DNA of 64,000 bases from Vandiemenella viatica (lineage: Eukaryota > Arthropoda > Insecta > Orthoptera > Morabidae). The position numbers and the translations under genes were made by a program. A model generated the notes under the pieces. The model had not been told where the DNA came from. It did not search any database and saw only the letters and a list, made by a program, of their open reading frames with translations. The stretch is taken from contig CM061920.1 in the NCBI GenBank assembly GCA_031002005.1, forward strand, positions 104,591,447 through 104,655,446, read 5' to 3'. Positions within the stretch are counted from its first letter, which is position 1; each line of letters opens with the position of its first letter. This document shows, piece after piece, positions 22,441-32,770 of the stretch.

Positions 22441-23539
22441 AGTGCGATGCGGATATCCACTGGTGATAATAGAAGTAATAGCTCTTCATTAACACACACA
22501 ACAATTCGCCGTCGGCTTACCAAATACTCAGTTAAAGGTAATTACTTTGCGTAGGGAGTAGTGGGTGAAGGCTCTCAGTGATGTCGAAAGCCGCCAGTCG
22601 CCTGGAGAGGACGTTATGCAGACATCTGGCACTCTATCTCCTCTTCCATCCGTAAACACAACGCAGAATGAAGTTCACAACCACCTATCCACATACGGCA
22701 GAATGCGGGGAAAAGAGTACAGTTGGGGCTCCTTTTTTGGGGTGGAGGGGGGGAATATGTCGAACATTCAGAAAATTGTGACTCTCCTGTTTCACAGAAT
22801 TTTTGAATTAACTTTACTCAGCAAATCATCTGTCACCTATGCCGGACATCGACTTCGTTCCTCATCATACCTCCCTTAAGTAGCTAACACGCTTTTCTCA
22901 CATTTTTCTCATTCATGGTATTTTAATTATCAACTATAACTATTTGCAATTTTTCGAAGCGAAAATATTTATTGTTTGTAAAAATCTTACCGCCGACCAT
23001 ACTTCACAGGGGTGAAACTTTCCATTTCAATGTCCATTTTACACTAACACAGGAAAGCGACAAACTTTTGACGATGAATATGACTCACAAAATGTTTGCA
23101 GTATACGTTCAGAAAAAAAAAAAAAAAAAAAAAAAATGAAGGCGGCGTCATAGAGTACGCTATGCGCCGGTTCTTCATTTCTCAGAAACATTGAAACCGT
23201 AGCTACTACTCATGAAATTTTTGCAACAGTTGGATTATTAACATCTCAGTTACAGGTACTGTACTAACTACTAACTGCCACTAAATGCAATAACAAACCG
23301 TATGTTCAGTATTTTAGACTGCTGCGGAACACCAGAATTATATGGAAGTTTTTATGTTAAAATTTCAGGCAAATTCTGTTGTAAATTGTCTAAATCTTAA
23401 ACAATTTTTATGAAAAACAGATTCAGGCGAGATTAACCTATTATCAAAATTTTGAAAATAAGGAAGAAATAGCAGCATGTAATCAGATCTAGAATTATTA
23501 TTTATCAATATAGATAAAAATTACATGATTTATTATCCA
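22441..23539. other. Unassigned, with a poly-A run
   Basis: No gene. A 24-base run of A occupies 23113-23136 and could be the tail of a decayed retroposed sequence. What precedes it is not recognisable. Confidence 0.4.
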
Positions 23540-25110
23540 GAAAGGGATTTTCAATGGTTTCCTCATATCACTCCAAGCGATTTAACTGATCTTCATTAAA
23601 GTTGGCATATAAGTGTAATTTTTCATTGATAAAGTTTCTGACAAAAAATAAATAAATAAATAAGAAAACACCCTTTACACTCCTTAATTTTATAGAAATC
23701 TACATTTCTTATCTGACTTTGATTGAACTTTGCACATGTATACTTCAAAACAAAGAGAAAAATCCTGTCAACATTTTGTCAGCCTAAGCTCAACCCCTCT
23801 CCCTCCTTCCACCTCCTTAATTTTTGTTAATGTTGTTTATAAAAAGCTACAGTCGCCATCGTTAGGCCGATTACTATGAAAGTTGGTGCTTATATGTATT
23901 TTTACACGAAGAAGATTTATAACCAAAAAATCCAAAACCACCCCATTTCCCCATTAAACCGCTTAATTTTTATACAAACCCAAAGTTTTTATCCGATTTA
24001 GATAGAACTTAGCAAATTTCTACTATAAAATAATGTCAACTTTTGGTTTGCAAACACTGAACCCCTCTCCTCGTTTCCATCCCCTTGATTTTTGTCAATT
24101 TTCTTTTTAAAATGCTGCAATTGACACCATTTTACCGATCTTTAATAAAGTTAGCACATATCTGTATTTGTTTATGGATAAAATTTCTGACCAAAAAATA
24201 CCAAAACTACCCTAGCTCCCCTTTTACATCCCTTTTTTTTTTTTTTTTTTTGTACGAACCTACATTTTAATTCGATTCGGTGGAACTTCGCACGCGGATA
24301 CTTTAAAACAAATAGAAAAAGAACTTTCACAAAAACGTAAACCCTATCCCTCTTTTTACCCCTTTAATTACTGTCCTGTTCGTCTATCTGATTTTGAAGC
24401 AAGTATGCACATGCATACTTCAAAACAAACAGAAAACTACTGTGTACATTTGGTTTCGAGAAGCCTACCTCTCTCGCCCTTTCCAACCCCTTAATCAACA
24501 CATAGGTTCAGTTTCCATCCGATTCTGAAGGAAATTTGCACACGTATACTTTAAAATGTACAAAATAATTGTGTTTAAATTTGGATTCAGAAGCCCAACC
24601 CCCTTCCCTTCTAACCGCACCCATCCTAATTTCCAATGTTCTTTATAGATACCCACAATTTTTATCAGATTTCGATGGAGCACTACACATGTAAACTTAA
24701 ATACAAAGAGAAACATAGTCTTCATTCTATTTACAAAACCCAATCGCTCACTCCTTTGCCCCATTTAATTTATGAAAATATTTTTTACACAAAGCTTCAG
24801 TTATTACCTGCTTTCAGTGGAACTTTGCACATGTATACTTTAACACAAGAGAAAAATACTGTCCACGCTAGCTTTACAAAAACCATACTACTCTTCGTCT
24901 CCAAACCCCTTAATTGATTTTTATACATACCTACAGTTTTTATCTGATATCAATGAAAATTTACACACGTATACTTTAAATAAATCTGAAAAGGCAGTCT
25001 ACATTTGGTATACAAAAGCCCAATCCCTCTTCCCCTTTACCCCCACCCATTTCAATTTTAAATGATCTTTACAAAAATCTACAGTTAAATCAATTAAGCT
25101 CTTTTTAAGT
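23540..25110. repeat. Old tandem array, about 11 units of about 137 bp
   Basis: A recurring 'gcacatgtatactt' block (diverged) appears near 23605, 23731, 23886, 24011, 24152, 24289, 24405, 24538, 24684, 24827 and 24963, an average spacing close to 137 bases. Each unit also carries a 'tttttatccgatttcgatgg' block, an 'aaacaaagagaaaaatactgtc' block (here abbreviated from its consensus) and a C-rich 'aacccctctccc' block. Similarity between units is low, so the array is ancient. Frames across it (such as 24495-24764 minus and 24636-24917 plus) are repeat artefacts. Confidence 0.8.
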
Positions 25111-25568
25111 CATGGCAAAATAATTATATTATAAATGTGTCCTAATGTCTGAACATGTACTTCAGATTTCAACTTGGACCCCAAGCTTTCACGTTGTGAA
25201 AACCAATTAAAAAATCTATATTTTCTGTGTGATGCCGGAATAAACATATATATTCCAGAGACAGATTTGTGTATGTGGTATGTATTAATACCAAGATTTT
25301 ACATGTTTCGATTATCAAGCAGCAGCTTTAACAGATATTATGATTAGATCAAAACGGAGCCTGGAACAAAGTGTAAACTGACGTTCCTTATCACAACATC
25401 CCCGTTCTGGAAGTTTTTGGGGTATATAAAGACAGATTTTTAAAAAAAAAAAAAAAAAACAAGCCCTTTAATCACTGAACTACCAGAAAGTTCGCAAAAG
25501 GAGAAATGCTGCGGCATATTTAAAATACAAAAACTAATTCCCACTAAAAACTTAAAAATAAAATAATT

Positions 25569-25572
<4 letters not shown>

Positions 25573-25609
<37 letters not shown>
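25573..25609 (+). repeat. Poly-A tract, 37 bases
   Basis: An uninterrupted run of A directly abutting the left end of the inverted-repeat element at 25611. A second run of about 19 A lies at 25441-25459. Length may be inaccurate from sequencing slippage. Confidence 0.8.
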
Positions 25610-25610
<1 letters not shown>

Positions 25611-26222
25611 ACCCTAAAAATTTTAAAATAATTTTATACCTTGCTTAGAAGAAAATAAATCTAAATGGACAATATTTTACATTATTCTTACTGAAACGTT
25701 TACATTAATTAATTATTTTTGAGTCGGTGCCAGCCAAAGCAAGAAAACTAGAAGATAAAAACAATAATACATAAAAATCATGTTGCTAGTTATCTACGAT
25801 TAATGCTAGAAACATTTTTCAACAAACTGAAACATATGGATGATACGCCGATATTATACTAACTGTAAAGCGTTTACTGCATGATGCAACCTACCAACTG
25901 ACACTATAGCGCCAGAAATATGCCTAGATGACCAACAAGGCCGAGCCACAGATTAAAATACTATTAATCTGCTTTCCTATCCTGTTTCCCGCAATAACGC
26001 TATCTGCCTCACGACATGCTATAAAATATTTGAAATTTGTGTTCGTACTCCCCGTTTCGCCTCGAACACCAAATAAAGTTCAGTAATTCTATCTTTGGGA
26101 TGTGACAACTGGCACCGACTCCAAAAATAACTAATTAACCTAAAAATTTCAATAACAATAATGTAAAATATTGTCCATTTAGATTCTAAGCAAGGTATAA
26201 AGTTATTTTATAATTTTTAGTG
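25611..26222. mobile_element. Inverted-repeat element with arms of about 115-120 bp
   Basis: The left arm 25611-25733 and right arm 26109-26222 are inverted copies. Shared blocks include 'ataccttgcttaga', 'aaatggacaatattttacat' and 'gagtcggtgccag'. The interior, about 375 bases, has no reading frame. This is the structure of a non-autonomous DNA transposon, but no target duplication is clear and the superfamily cannot be named. Arms differ by several indels, so it is not recent. Confidence 0.7.
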
Positions 26223-27180
26223 TGCCATTTTCGAAGGCGGTTTTTATGTTTTTTAAAACAATTCTTCTATTTCAGTAACATAAATGTCCACCTTAAGAAG
26301 AAAAGTTTCAAACAAATACGCCTGAAATGAAAAATGTATTAAGGACTTCTACTGATTCGTTTTACGGAGCATGAAAAAAAAATCTGTTTATTTACATTTA
26401 AAATAATTTTAAGATATTCTGGAAATGCGTGGTATGTAGTATGCCATGGAGAAAATAATCAAATTGACGTACGACGGTATTTTGTGGGAGGCTTTCAGCA
26501 TTTACTCTTAGAATATAAGAGTAAAATATTGTACACTTACCTGGGGGCAAACTCAGAGCTTAGATATCTCAGTTGAGGCAAGGGATGGTGTAGTAGTGTA
26601 ATACGTTATCTCTGTTACTTAAACATTGATAAATTAGCGTTTAACATTAGCAGAGGAGCAATGATGGTAGTTGTTGTGTTTATTATCATGCGGTTGTTAA
26701 TCAAATGAAAAATTGATATTAAAAATAAAAAGTGTTACTGTGCTAGTTATTTTCAATCAAAATTTTCGCTTACGATATGATAAACATCGAAAACAGGAAA
26801 GACAGAAATCCATAAAGGGAAGAAAATGCACCCAGGAAGGAAAGAAACAACACTCGCAAGGAAGGAAGGAAAATTAAATACAAAGAAACATAGTCAAAGA
26901 GATTTATCGTACCCTGCAAATGGGTTATTTGAAAGAAGATGAAACAGCGAAATTAAACAAATGAAATTATTTTGTAGAATAAAATGCGCCATTACAATAT
27001 CTAATTTTCATTTTGGTGACTGTATGGTGCTCAGAATGTACTAACCTTGAAAATTGCACACATGATACTGTTAACAGTATTTATTCTGGTCCACTTACTT
27101 AAATTCTAATGTTTAAAATAGTAATACTATCCATCAACTAAAAAATTGTAAGCGTCACAACTGATAACCTCTGGCATAAT
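26223..27180. other. Unassigned AT-rich stretch
   Basis: Nothing supported. There is a purine-rich stretch at 26800-26960. Confidence 0.4.
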
Positions 27181-27368
27181 ATCGACTTCATGGTTGACCA
27201 ATGAAGAATGCGTCTGATCTTCACCAGGACGTGGGTGCAATCCTCTAGTCGGCCGTCCACATATTCCTTTTTTACATGGTTTCCCGAAATTACTGCAGGC
27301 AAATGCTGTAATGGTCTTTGTTAAATATAATTTGATTGTCTTGCGCGCAATCTTTTTCGGGCTCCAAT
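27181..27368 (+). mobile_element. SINE family A, plus strand
   Basis: B-box-like 'gacgtgggtgcaatcc' (27229-27244), then the family core: 'catggtttcccgaaattac', 'tgcaggcaaatgctgtaatgg', and an AT-rich tail. A second SINE inserted immediately after it at the tail, duplicating 27357-27368. Confidence 0.7.
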
Positions 27369-27671
27369 AAAAATAATAATTTCCTGTGGTCGTAGTGACC
27401 TGGTGACTGGGTTTCTATTGGCTGCGCATTCCGCCCCTGTCGTAGCCACCTTAACCTAGCCCGGCAATCCTGCCGGGAAGAGGGGACCTACAGTTTAACG
27501 TTGAATCCAAACTACGGAAGATTCTCTCGTACTTCACACAACACAGCAGGCTGTCCCAGAGGTGAAGACCGGGTTAAGTGCCTATGAAGGTCCCCGCCGA
27601 GACATGGATTCGAACCGGGGACCTTTCGATCTCCAGTCAGACGCCTTAACCACTGAGCCACCAGACCGCTC
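27369..27671 (-). mobile_element. Complete tRNA-derived SINE, family C, minus strand
   Basis: 303 bases, read on the minus strand. The tRNA-like head has an A-box 'tggctcagtggttaagg' and a B-box 'ggttcgaatcc' (plus-strand ggattcgaacc at about 27606-27616). A unique body of about 190 bases with a 'cccggcaggattgccggg' palindrome and a short AT-rich tail follow. A perfect 12-bp target duplication, tcgggctccaat, flanks it at 27357-27368 and 27672-27683. The head is so tRNA-like that it could be mistaken for a tRNA gene, but the tail, body and duplication show a SINE. A diverged relative is at 40393-40644. Confidence 0.88.
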
Positions 27672-27920
27672 TCGGGCTCCAATGAACGCATCTTAGTTCT
27701 ATGCTAGTCGTAATTTACTCTTTACAGAGCATTTCCGTTAATCTTAACATTTTTGTTCAACGTCTATTATTTCGATGCACACAATGCACACTTAGATCGC
27801 AGTGTTAATACTATAGGAAGTAGGAAACAATCTATTGAGCTCACACACGAGATAGTAATAACAATTCCAAGTGATAAATATTTTAAAACAGACTCTGTTT
27901 CCAAAACGCAAATGGAAATT

Positions 27921-28215
27921 GGGTGTTTTGTTTATTTTTTTATTTATTTTTTTTAAGTGTCATCGATCCATTGACTGGTTTGATGCAGTCCTCCATCTCT
28001 TCCTATCTCGCGTTAACCTATTAAGCTCTTCATCTCGACATACCTCTTACACCCTTCGTCCTCAATTACCTCCTTCATATCTCTTGCTTCCTCTACGGTT
28101 CTTACCTTCGACTGTTACCTCCACTAACAAGTTAACCAATATGACCTACCATCCTGTATCTTGTTTCTGTAGGCGTCCTCCACAAACCTCTTGTCGTTAT
28201 ATAAACAATAGGAAT
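27921..28215 (-). pseudogene. 5'-truncated LINE, 3' end with A-rich tail, minus strand
   Basis: On the minus strand the last part of a LINE polyprotein is recognisable: a VIEDEGCKRYVEMK block, then DGGLHQTSQWIDD and the end of the frame, followed by a poly-A-type tail (plus-strand T-rich run 27925-27955). Upstream codons are broken by frameshifts and a stop. The block style matches C-terminal ends of insect LINEs whose products end in the same kind of basic, zinc-poor tail, but I name no family. Only about 290 bases remain, a usual result of abortive target-primed reverse transcription. Confidence 0.55.
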
Positions 28216-30595
28216 AGGTTCATAGTTTAAAACTATGTCACAGTTTTAAGTTATAGAAACGTACGATTACATGTATGCTTTGGAATGGATCACGTATTTC
28301 TACACATTATTGTTCCCTTGGAATATAACTCTTAATCTTCAAACAACTCAAGGAATTTAATAACATCTGGAAGCCGGCATACTAGTTGTTGGCCGCTAAT
28401 AAAATAGATTCTGAAATTTTCTTTGGTAACATGCCGTAGCTTCGCACTATTGACCTCCGTGTGTTTGAATGGAGAGCAGACGTGCTGTGAGTGTGTATGG
28501 GAGAGTGGCTGCTTTCCCTAGTTAATAGCGCCGCCCGCTGGAAGCAGAGAGAGAGTTTGCGCATTGGGAGGATATCCTAGAGCGCTCGGGGGAGTTGAGT
28601 AGTGTCCCTTGATCCCCGCACCGAGGACAAAGCCCCTCGCGGGTCCATTTGGCTCTCTCAAGCTTCCGGAGAGCTCTAACACACAAACTTGCGTCACTGC
28701 TGTTGCCAATTGCACCAAACTTCTATCATCCAGGATATGAGTGTGTAACAACCCTCAGTGTTAGCGTTTATGAAATTTTATTTTTAAGAATTATGTATAG
28801 CAAGAAGGGAGTTGATTAATTATGGATTTATATATTTTTCGTGTGATTACTTGTGAATTTTTTTGTATATATTCGTCGTATAACTGAAGAGTGTTTTATC
28901 GTGATTGTCTGTATAAACGATATGTAACACGATCAAGGACAGTATATTATGTCTGAAACACTAATTAATAGTTTGTAATTGCAAGTTACGATGTGAGTCA
29001 CGATGTGAGTCACGATGTTTGGAGGACAGTTCTCAACTGTTTGGATTGGTTTATGTTGAAATTTGTGTGTGTAAATAACTGTAAATATCTCATTTTGATT
29101 TACGGTTGTTTTATGATGATTGTAAATAAATTCTAATTGTTTTAGTGTGGCTTTGACTCTCGGCCGCATTGTCAACGTCCGGGATACATCGGTCGTCTTT
29201 CTTTGATATATTCTGGATGTTTATCTAATGATTATTTAAGCGAGCGGCTGAGGCAAGCAGCTAGTTAGTGAGTTGCGTTTAGTTACAGTTTCAAGTATTC
29301 AGTCGCCATCAAAATGTATCTGTGGTTTGTTATCTTTGGACAAGTCTAGTGTTTTCTCCGCAGGTAATGTTACAATGAAGTTATCAACGAAATAAACATT
29401 TAGTCGAAAAGTGATTCGTCGTTGTTATCATTTCATAGACCTATTTAATCCATTAAAAGCAGTAGTCATTACCTTTGGTGGAAGGTAAATCCACCTGGCA
29501 ACCAACAATAGTAATCTGTTAATTGGAGGAGGTCGAAGCAATTAAAGGTTATCATCATTAACTGACGATAGGAGGAATTAGTTAATTACCGAGTGGCGTA
29601 TCAAGTGAAAAAAAAACATTCGCACTACTACATAAAAATGTTTTTACAACTTGTAATCAGGAATTAATATTGTGGCGATGGCAGAAAGTTTTATTTGAAC
29701 AGAATTATAAGTTTATTCTTAATTAATTTTAAGGAATCAGCTTACAACGTTTATCAAGACATAAAACGAAACAATAGCTCAACTAATAATATATTCTTGT
29801 AGCCCCAGATACTAAAGAATCCCTTCCCCGCGTGACAAGAAATTCCCCGTTTCACATCTGAATGACTATATTAAGAGTCAACGATCAAAACTATACATGC
29901 ATCAGAATGTGGTATCTTCAAGACATAATTTCGATTCGTTATATTTGGTGGCATGAACTTATCTTACTCATAAGTAATCTAATCTGGCTTCCACAAATAT
30001 CTTTTTTTCTTCATTTTCTAGGATATAAAATTAACACTCAACTCTTTGTTATAGTAGGATAAATTAAATTACTTAATGAACAGACAGTAAGATAATAGGG
30101 TAAAAAACAGTGGGGGACATAGAGGTAATTGACATTGCGTTGTGACGATATGCAATAAGCTCCAACGATAAGACAGAACAGAAAGCGATATGAAACTACG
30201 TGCTGAGAGAAATATTGGAGAATTATTTAATTTTTAAATCGGTTGGAAATAGACTTGAATGTAACAAGAAATGCATCTTATGTATAGCCTCTAACAATCA
30301 GCGGTTTTAAATCTGATTTTTTTTTTTATTTTTTTTGCTTTCTAGTAACCTGTGATTGGTATTCTCAAAACTTACTACTTATAGGAGAATTCTGGGCAGG
30401 AAGGTATCACCGTTTAAGTTGCCGCTTTCGCCTGACTTTTCACCAACATATTTCCTTTGGTATTTGAAATACAATCTTTCCTGAATTGGCGTAGTTCTAA
30501 TTCCGTTGTTGGATTATGAAGAACGAGCTAAACTGACCTGATTCTAACTAATCCGTTCAGGAATGTTCCCCTTCAAGTTAGAAACAGGGATGGAT
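28216..30595. other. Unassigned 2.4 kb; GC-rich block at 28490-28745
   Basis: 28490-28745 is GC-richer and followed by 'tgtaacaaccctcag' (28744 on), which resembles the start of an LTR. No partner repeat was found. A short tandem repeat (acgatgtgagtc, about 2.7 units) lies at 28988-29019. The remainder is AT-rich without signals. Confidence 0.35.
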
Positions 30596-30600
30596 ATCGA

Positions 30601-30657
30601 GTGGGGGTGGGAGGGGGAACGGGGGGAGGGAGGGGGAACGGGGTGTTGGAGGGGAAA
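30601..30657 (+). repeat. G-rich tract with direct repeats
   Basis: A run of G4-G6 blocks separated by one to three bases, with 'gggagggggaacgggg' occurring twice. It satisfies the usual pattern for a G-quadruplex on the plus strand. Origin unknown. Confidence 0.7.
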
Positions 30658-30857
30658 CCTATATGCAGGATGTTAAAAAAAAATTACTCCTCGATCACTG
30701 CAAATAATTTTTTCTGTTTTCTTCTTCGTTGAACAGAAGCTGAAGTACAATTTGAAAAATCTCTGCGAAATGCCGAGTCACACTGGTACCTCTTTCTTTG
30801 CAGAGAAAACAAAATGTGTGTATTTGCTGTTAGGCGGCTGTCTCTCTGTATCTTACG

Positions 30858-31070
30858 GGATTTACACCTCGCCGATGTAGAGGTCATTACAGGCGGGAAG
30901 GGATTTGTGGAGAAGGAACTGAAGAAGTTCTGCCACGGCCTTCCGATGGAACCACAGTGGAATTCGCTTGCAGTGATTTCACGAATCCATGGTACATCGA
31001 AAAGTAACCGGACGGGGATTTGAACCCACAACCTCCGGAATGCGTTACCACTCACCACCAAGGCTGCGTC
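30858..31070 (-). mobile_element. SINE family A, minus strand
   Basis: Plus-strand order is tail to head: 'cgatgtagaggtcattac', 'ccacggccttccgatggaac', 'cagtgatttcacg', 'ccatggtacatcg', then the head with 'gggatttgaaccc' (reverse B-box), 'ccggaatgcg' and 'gttaccactcaccacc'. Moderately diverged but nearly full length. Confidence 0.75.
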
Positions 31071-31355
31071 CTGGATGGCATGAGGATTAACATTTTATCG
31101 TGAATTTAATTTTCTACAACGCATATTTGATGGTAAATTTAGATTTATACTCGTTGGTAACCTCGCCTACAAGTTTTAGGTCCAGTTGTGGATTTTTACG
31201 AGCTGTGCTTTGTGCGCATGAGGACGACTCATGGTTCCTTATGCTGTAGGTCCCAGAGGAACGGAACTGGCAGCCATACCTCTAACACACTGTCTTCGTG
31301 TGGCCCGGAGGATCCAACGAACCCATGAAAGCTTCGAAAACTTCACAATTCCTTT

Positions 31356-31521
31356 GTTATCTTGGTTGTCCGGGTAGAACTTCGTCAATTTATCAAAACC
31401 TAACATTTCAGCCATCATTTTCTGGCCCTCTTCAGAGTACTCCGAAAAAGGCCACAAAATGATGGCCGAAACGTTAGGTTTCAATAAATTGACGCGGCTC
31501 AACCCGAACAACCAAGATAAC
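31356..31521. mobile_element. Palindromic Penelope-like fragment with hammerhead-like cores
   Basis: A gap-free 166-base palindrome with 83-base arms (31356-31438 and 31439-31521), centred on agtact. By my count 70 of 83 positions pair. Each arm, read outward, carries a hammerhead-like core. The right arm on the plus strand has ccgaaaa, stem ggcca/tggcc with an 8-base loop, then gaaac. The left arm on the minus strand has ctgaaga, the same stem and gaaa. Penelope-like retroelements are known to carry such cores in their terminal repeats and to leave inverted partial copies. No reverse transcriptase is present. Homologous flank may extend over about 31240-31545. Confidence 0.55.
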
Positions 31522-31984
31522 ATCGACCGCGGAAATCTGAGCATTCATCATTTTTTGATGGCGTATCGTCCTAGCCTGTTACATTTCTACACGGAATACG
31601 TGAGTGTATCATTACATTATTACTGTATGCTTTACAGCTTTATACCGTATTGTTATTTGCAGGTTTCAGACAACGGTAGCCACTGAAGCGTTATTCTACC
31701 AACAGTGCCGTGTGGAGGTTAATGAACTAACTCTGAATTCCGGGTGTTGTTGTTTGAGAATAAGCTCTCTGAACCTTTAATCCAAGTATTCCACGCAGCT
31801 ATTTCTTTTTAATGAACTGCTGTCCAGAAAGCATAGATTTTGTCAACATTTGTCTTTTGCCTGAAATGGTGACTGAACACTATGGTATGGTGCAAGTAGT
31901 TGTTCTGCGACAGTGATAAAGAAACAATCCCCTCTGCTGTTTATGAATATTTTTTTTATCTGCTTGACGTCTCTCTAACAGCGA

Positions 31985-32172
31985 GGAAAGAATGGGGGGC
32001 AAGGAATGGGAAGGAATTCGGCCATGGCCTTTAGAAGGAAGCATCCCGGCATTTGCCTGGAGTGATTTGGGAAACCATGGAAAACCCAAATCTGGATTCC
32101 CAGACGTGTATTCGATCCGCCGTCCTCACGAATGCGAGACCAGAACGCTAGCCGTTACACCACCATGCTCGG
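31985..32172 (-). mobile_element. SINE family A, minus strand, well preserved
   Basis: Reads 'aaggaatgggaaggaattcg', 'gccatggcctttagaagga', 'catcccggcatttgcctgg', 'agtgatttgggaaaccatgg', then the head with reverse B-box 'ttcgatcc', 'gaatgcgagaccagaacg' and 'ctagccgttacaccac'. The A and B box halves are clear, and it is among the better copies here. Confidence 0.82.
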
Positions 32173-32439
32173 TCTGTTTATGAAGGCCTAAGATCGTTGC
32201 AGAGTTATAAAAACGCGTTTAAACTGCTGACTGTCATATTAATAATGAAATATTCAACTATAGTAACGGGGCGTTCAACAGAAAGCTGAATTTTTATTGC
32301 AATCAGTGTAAATAATTACGTAATCACTACAAGACGATGGTCTGCAGTGTTTTTACGCCAGCTGATCTCATAAAATGAGTGCTGATGCACAAAAAACTAT
32401 TTTTTGTTGGCATAGCCCCCCATGTACTACCAATCGAAT

Positions 32440-32770
32440 CCCAACATTGTACTAGAACTTCTTCCACGCGAAGTATCCTTCAACGAACCAAAGACATGCA
32501 AAATTTATTGTGGAAGTTTAAATAAGCAGGTATCACTTCAGGAGGTGATACTGTTTGTCTAGCAGTGTATAACCTCGCATTGTCATATAAAACACACAAT
32601 CCTAGCTGCTCCTGTCTGCAACTGTTCTGTTGATTAGTTGGATTCCTGTTATTCCTTAGATTTTTGTGGTAGGTGTCATTGGTCACAATACTTCCTCTGA
32701 TCTGATCCTGGAAGACCATCAATACGGTTTTGCGTGTATCATTAGCTTCAATTCAGGACAAGGCTTACAA
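32440..32770 (-). pseudogene. Mariner-like transposase fragment, minus strand
   Basis: The minus-strand frame over 32480-32722 keeps two mariner-type blocks: VLMVFQDQIRGSIV (usual form VLMTVFWD..G.I) and LCVLYDNARLYTARQTV (usual form LLHDNARPHTA..). The Asp of YDNAR would be the second catalytic Asp of the DDD triad. The C-terminal part with the third Asp and the N-terminal helix-turn-helix region are not recognisable, and no terminal inverted repeats were found. Dead remnant, distinct from the mariner piece at 47636-48359. Confidence 0.5.

Noticed and set aside
27590..27671. Minus-strand tRNA gene
   Set aside because: The A and B boxes are real, but the SINE body, AT-rich tail and 12-bp duplication show a SINE head.
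28744..29190. Solo LTR starting tgtaacaaccctcag
   Set aside because: There is a plausible start and an AATAAA near 29126, but I found no convincing 3' terminus, duplication or primer-binding site.
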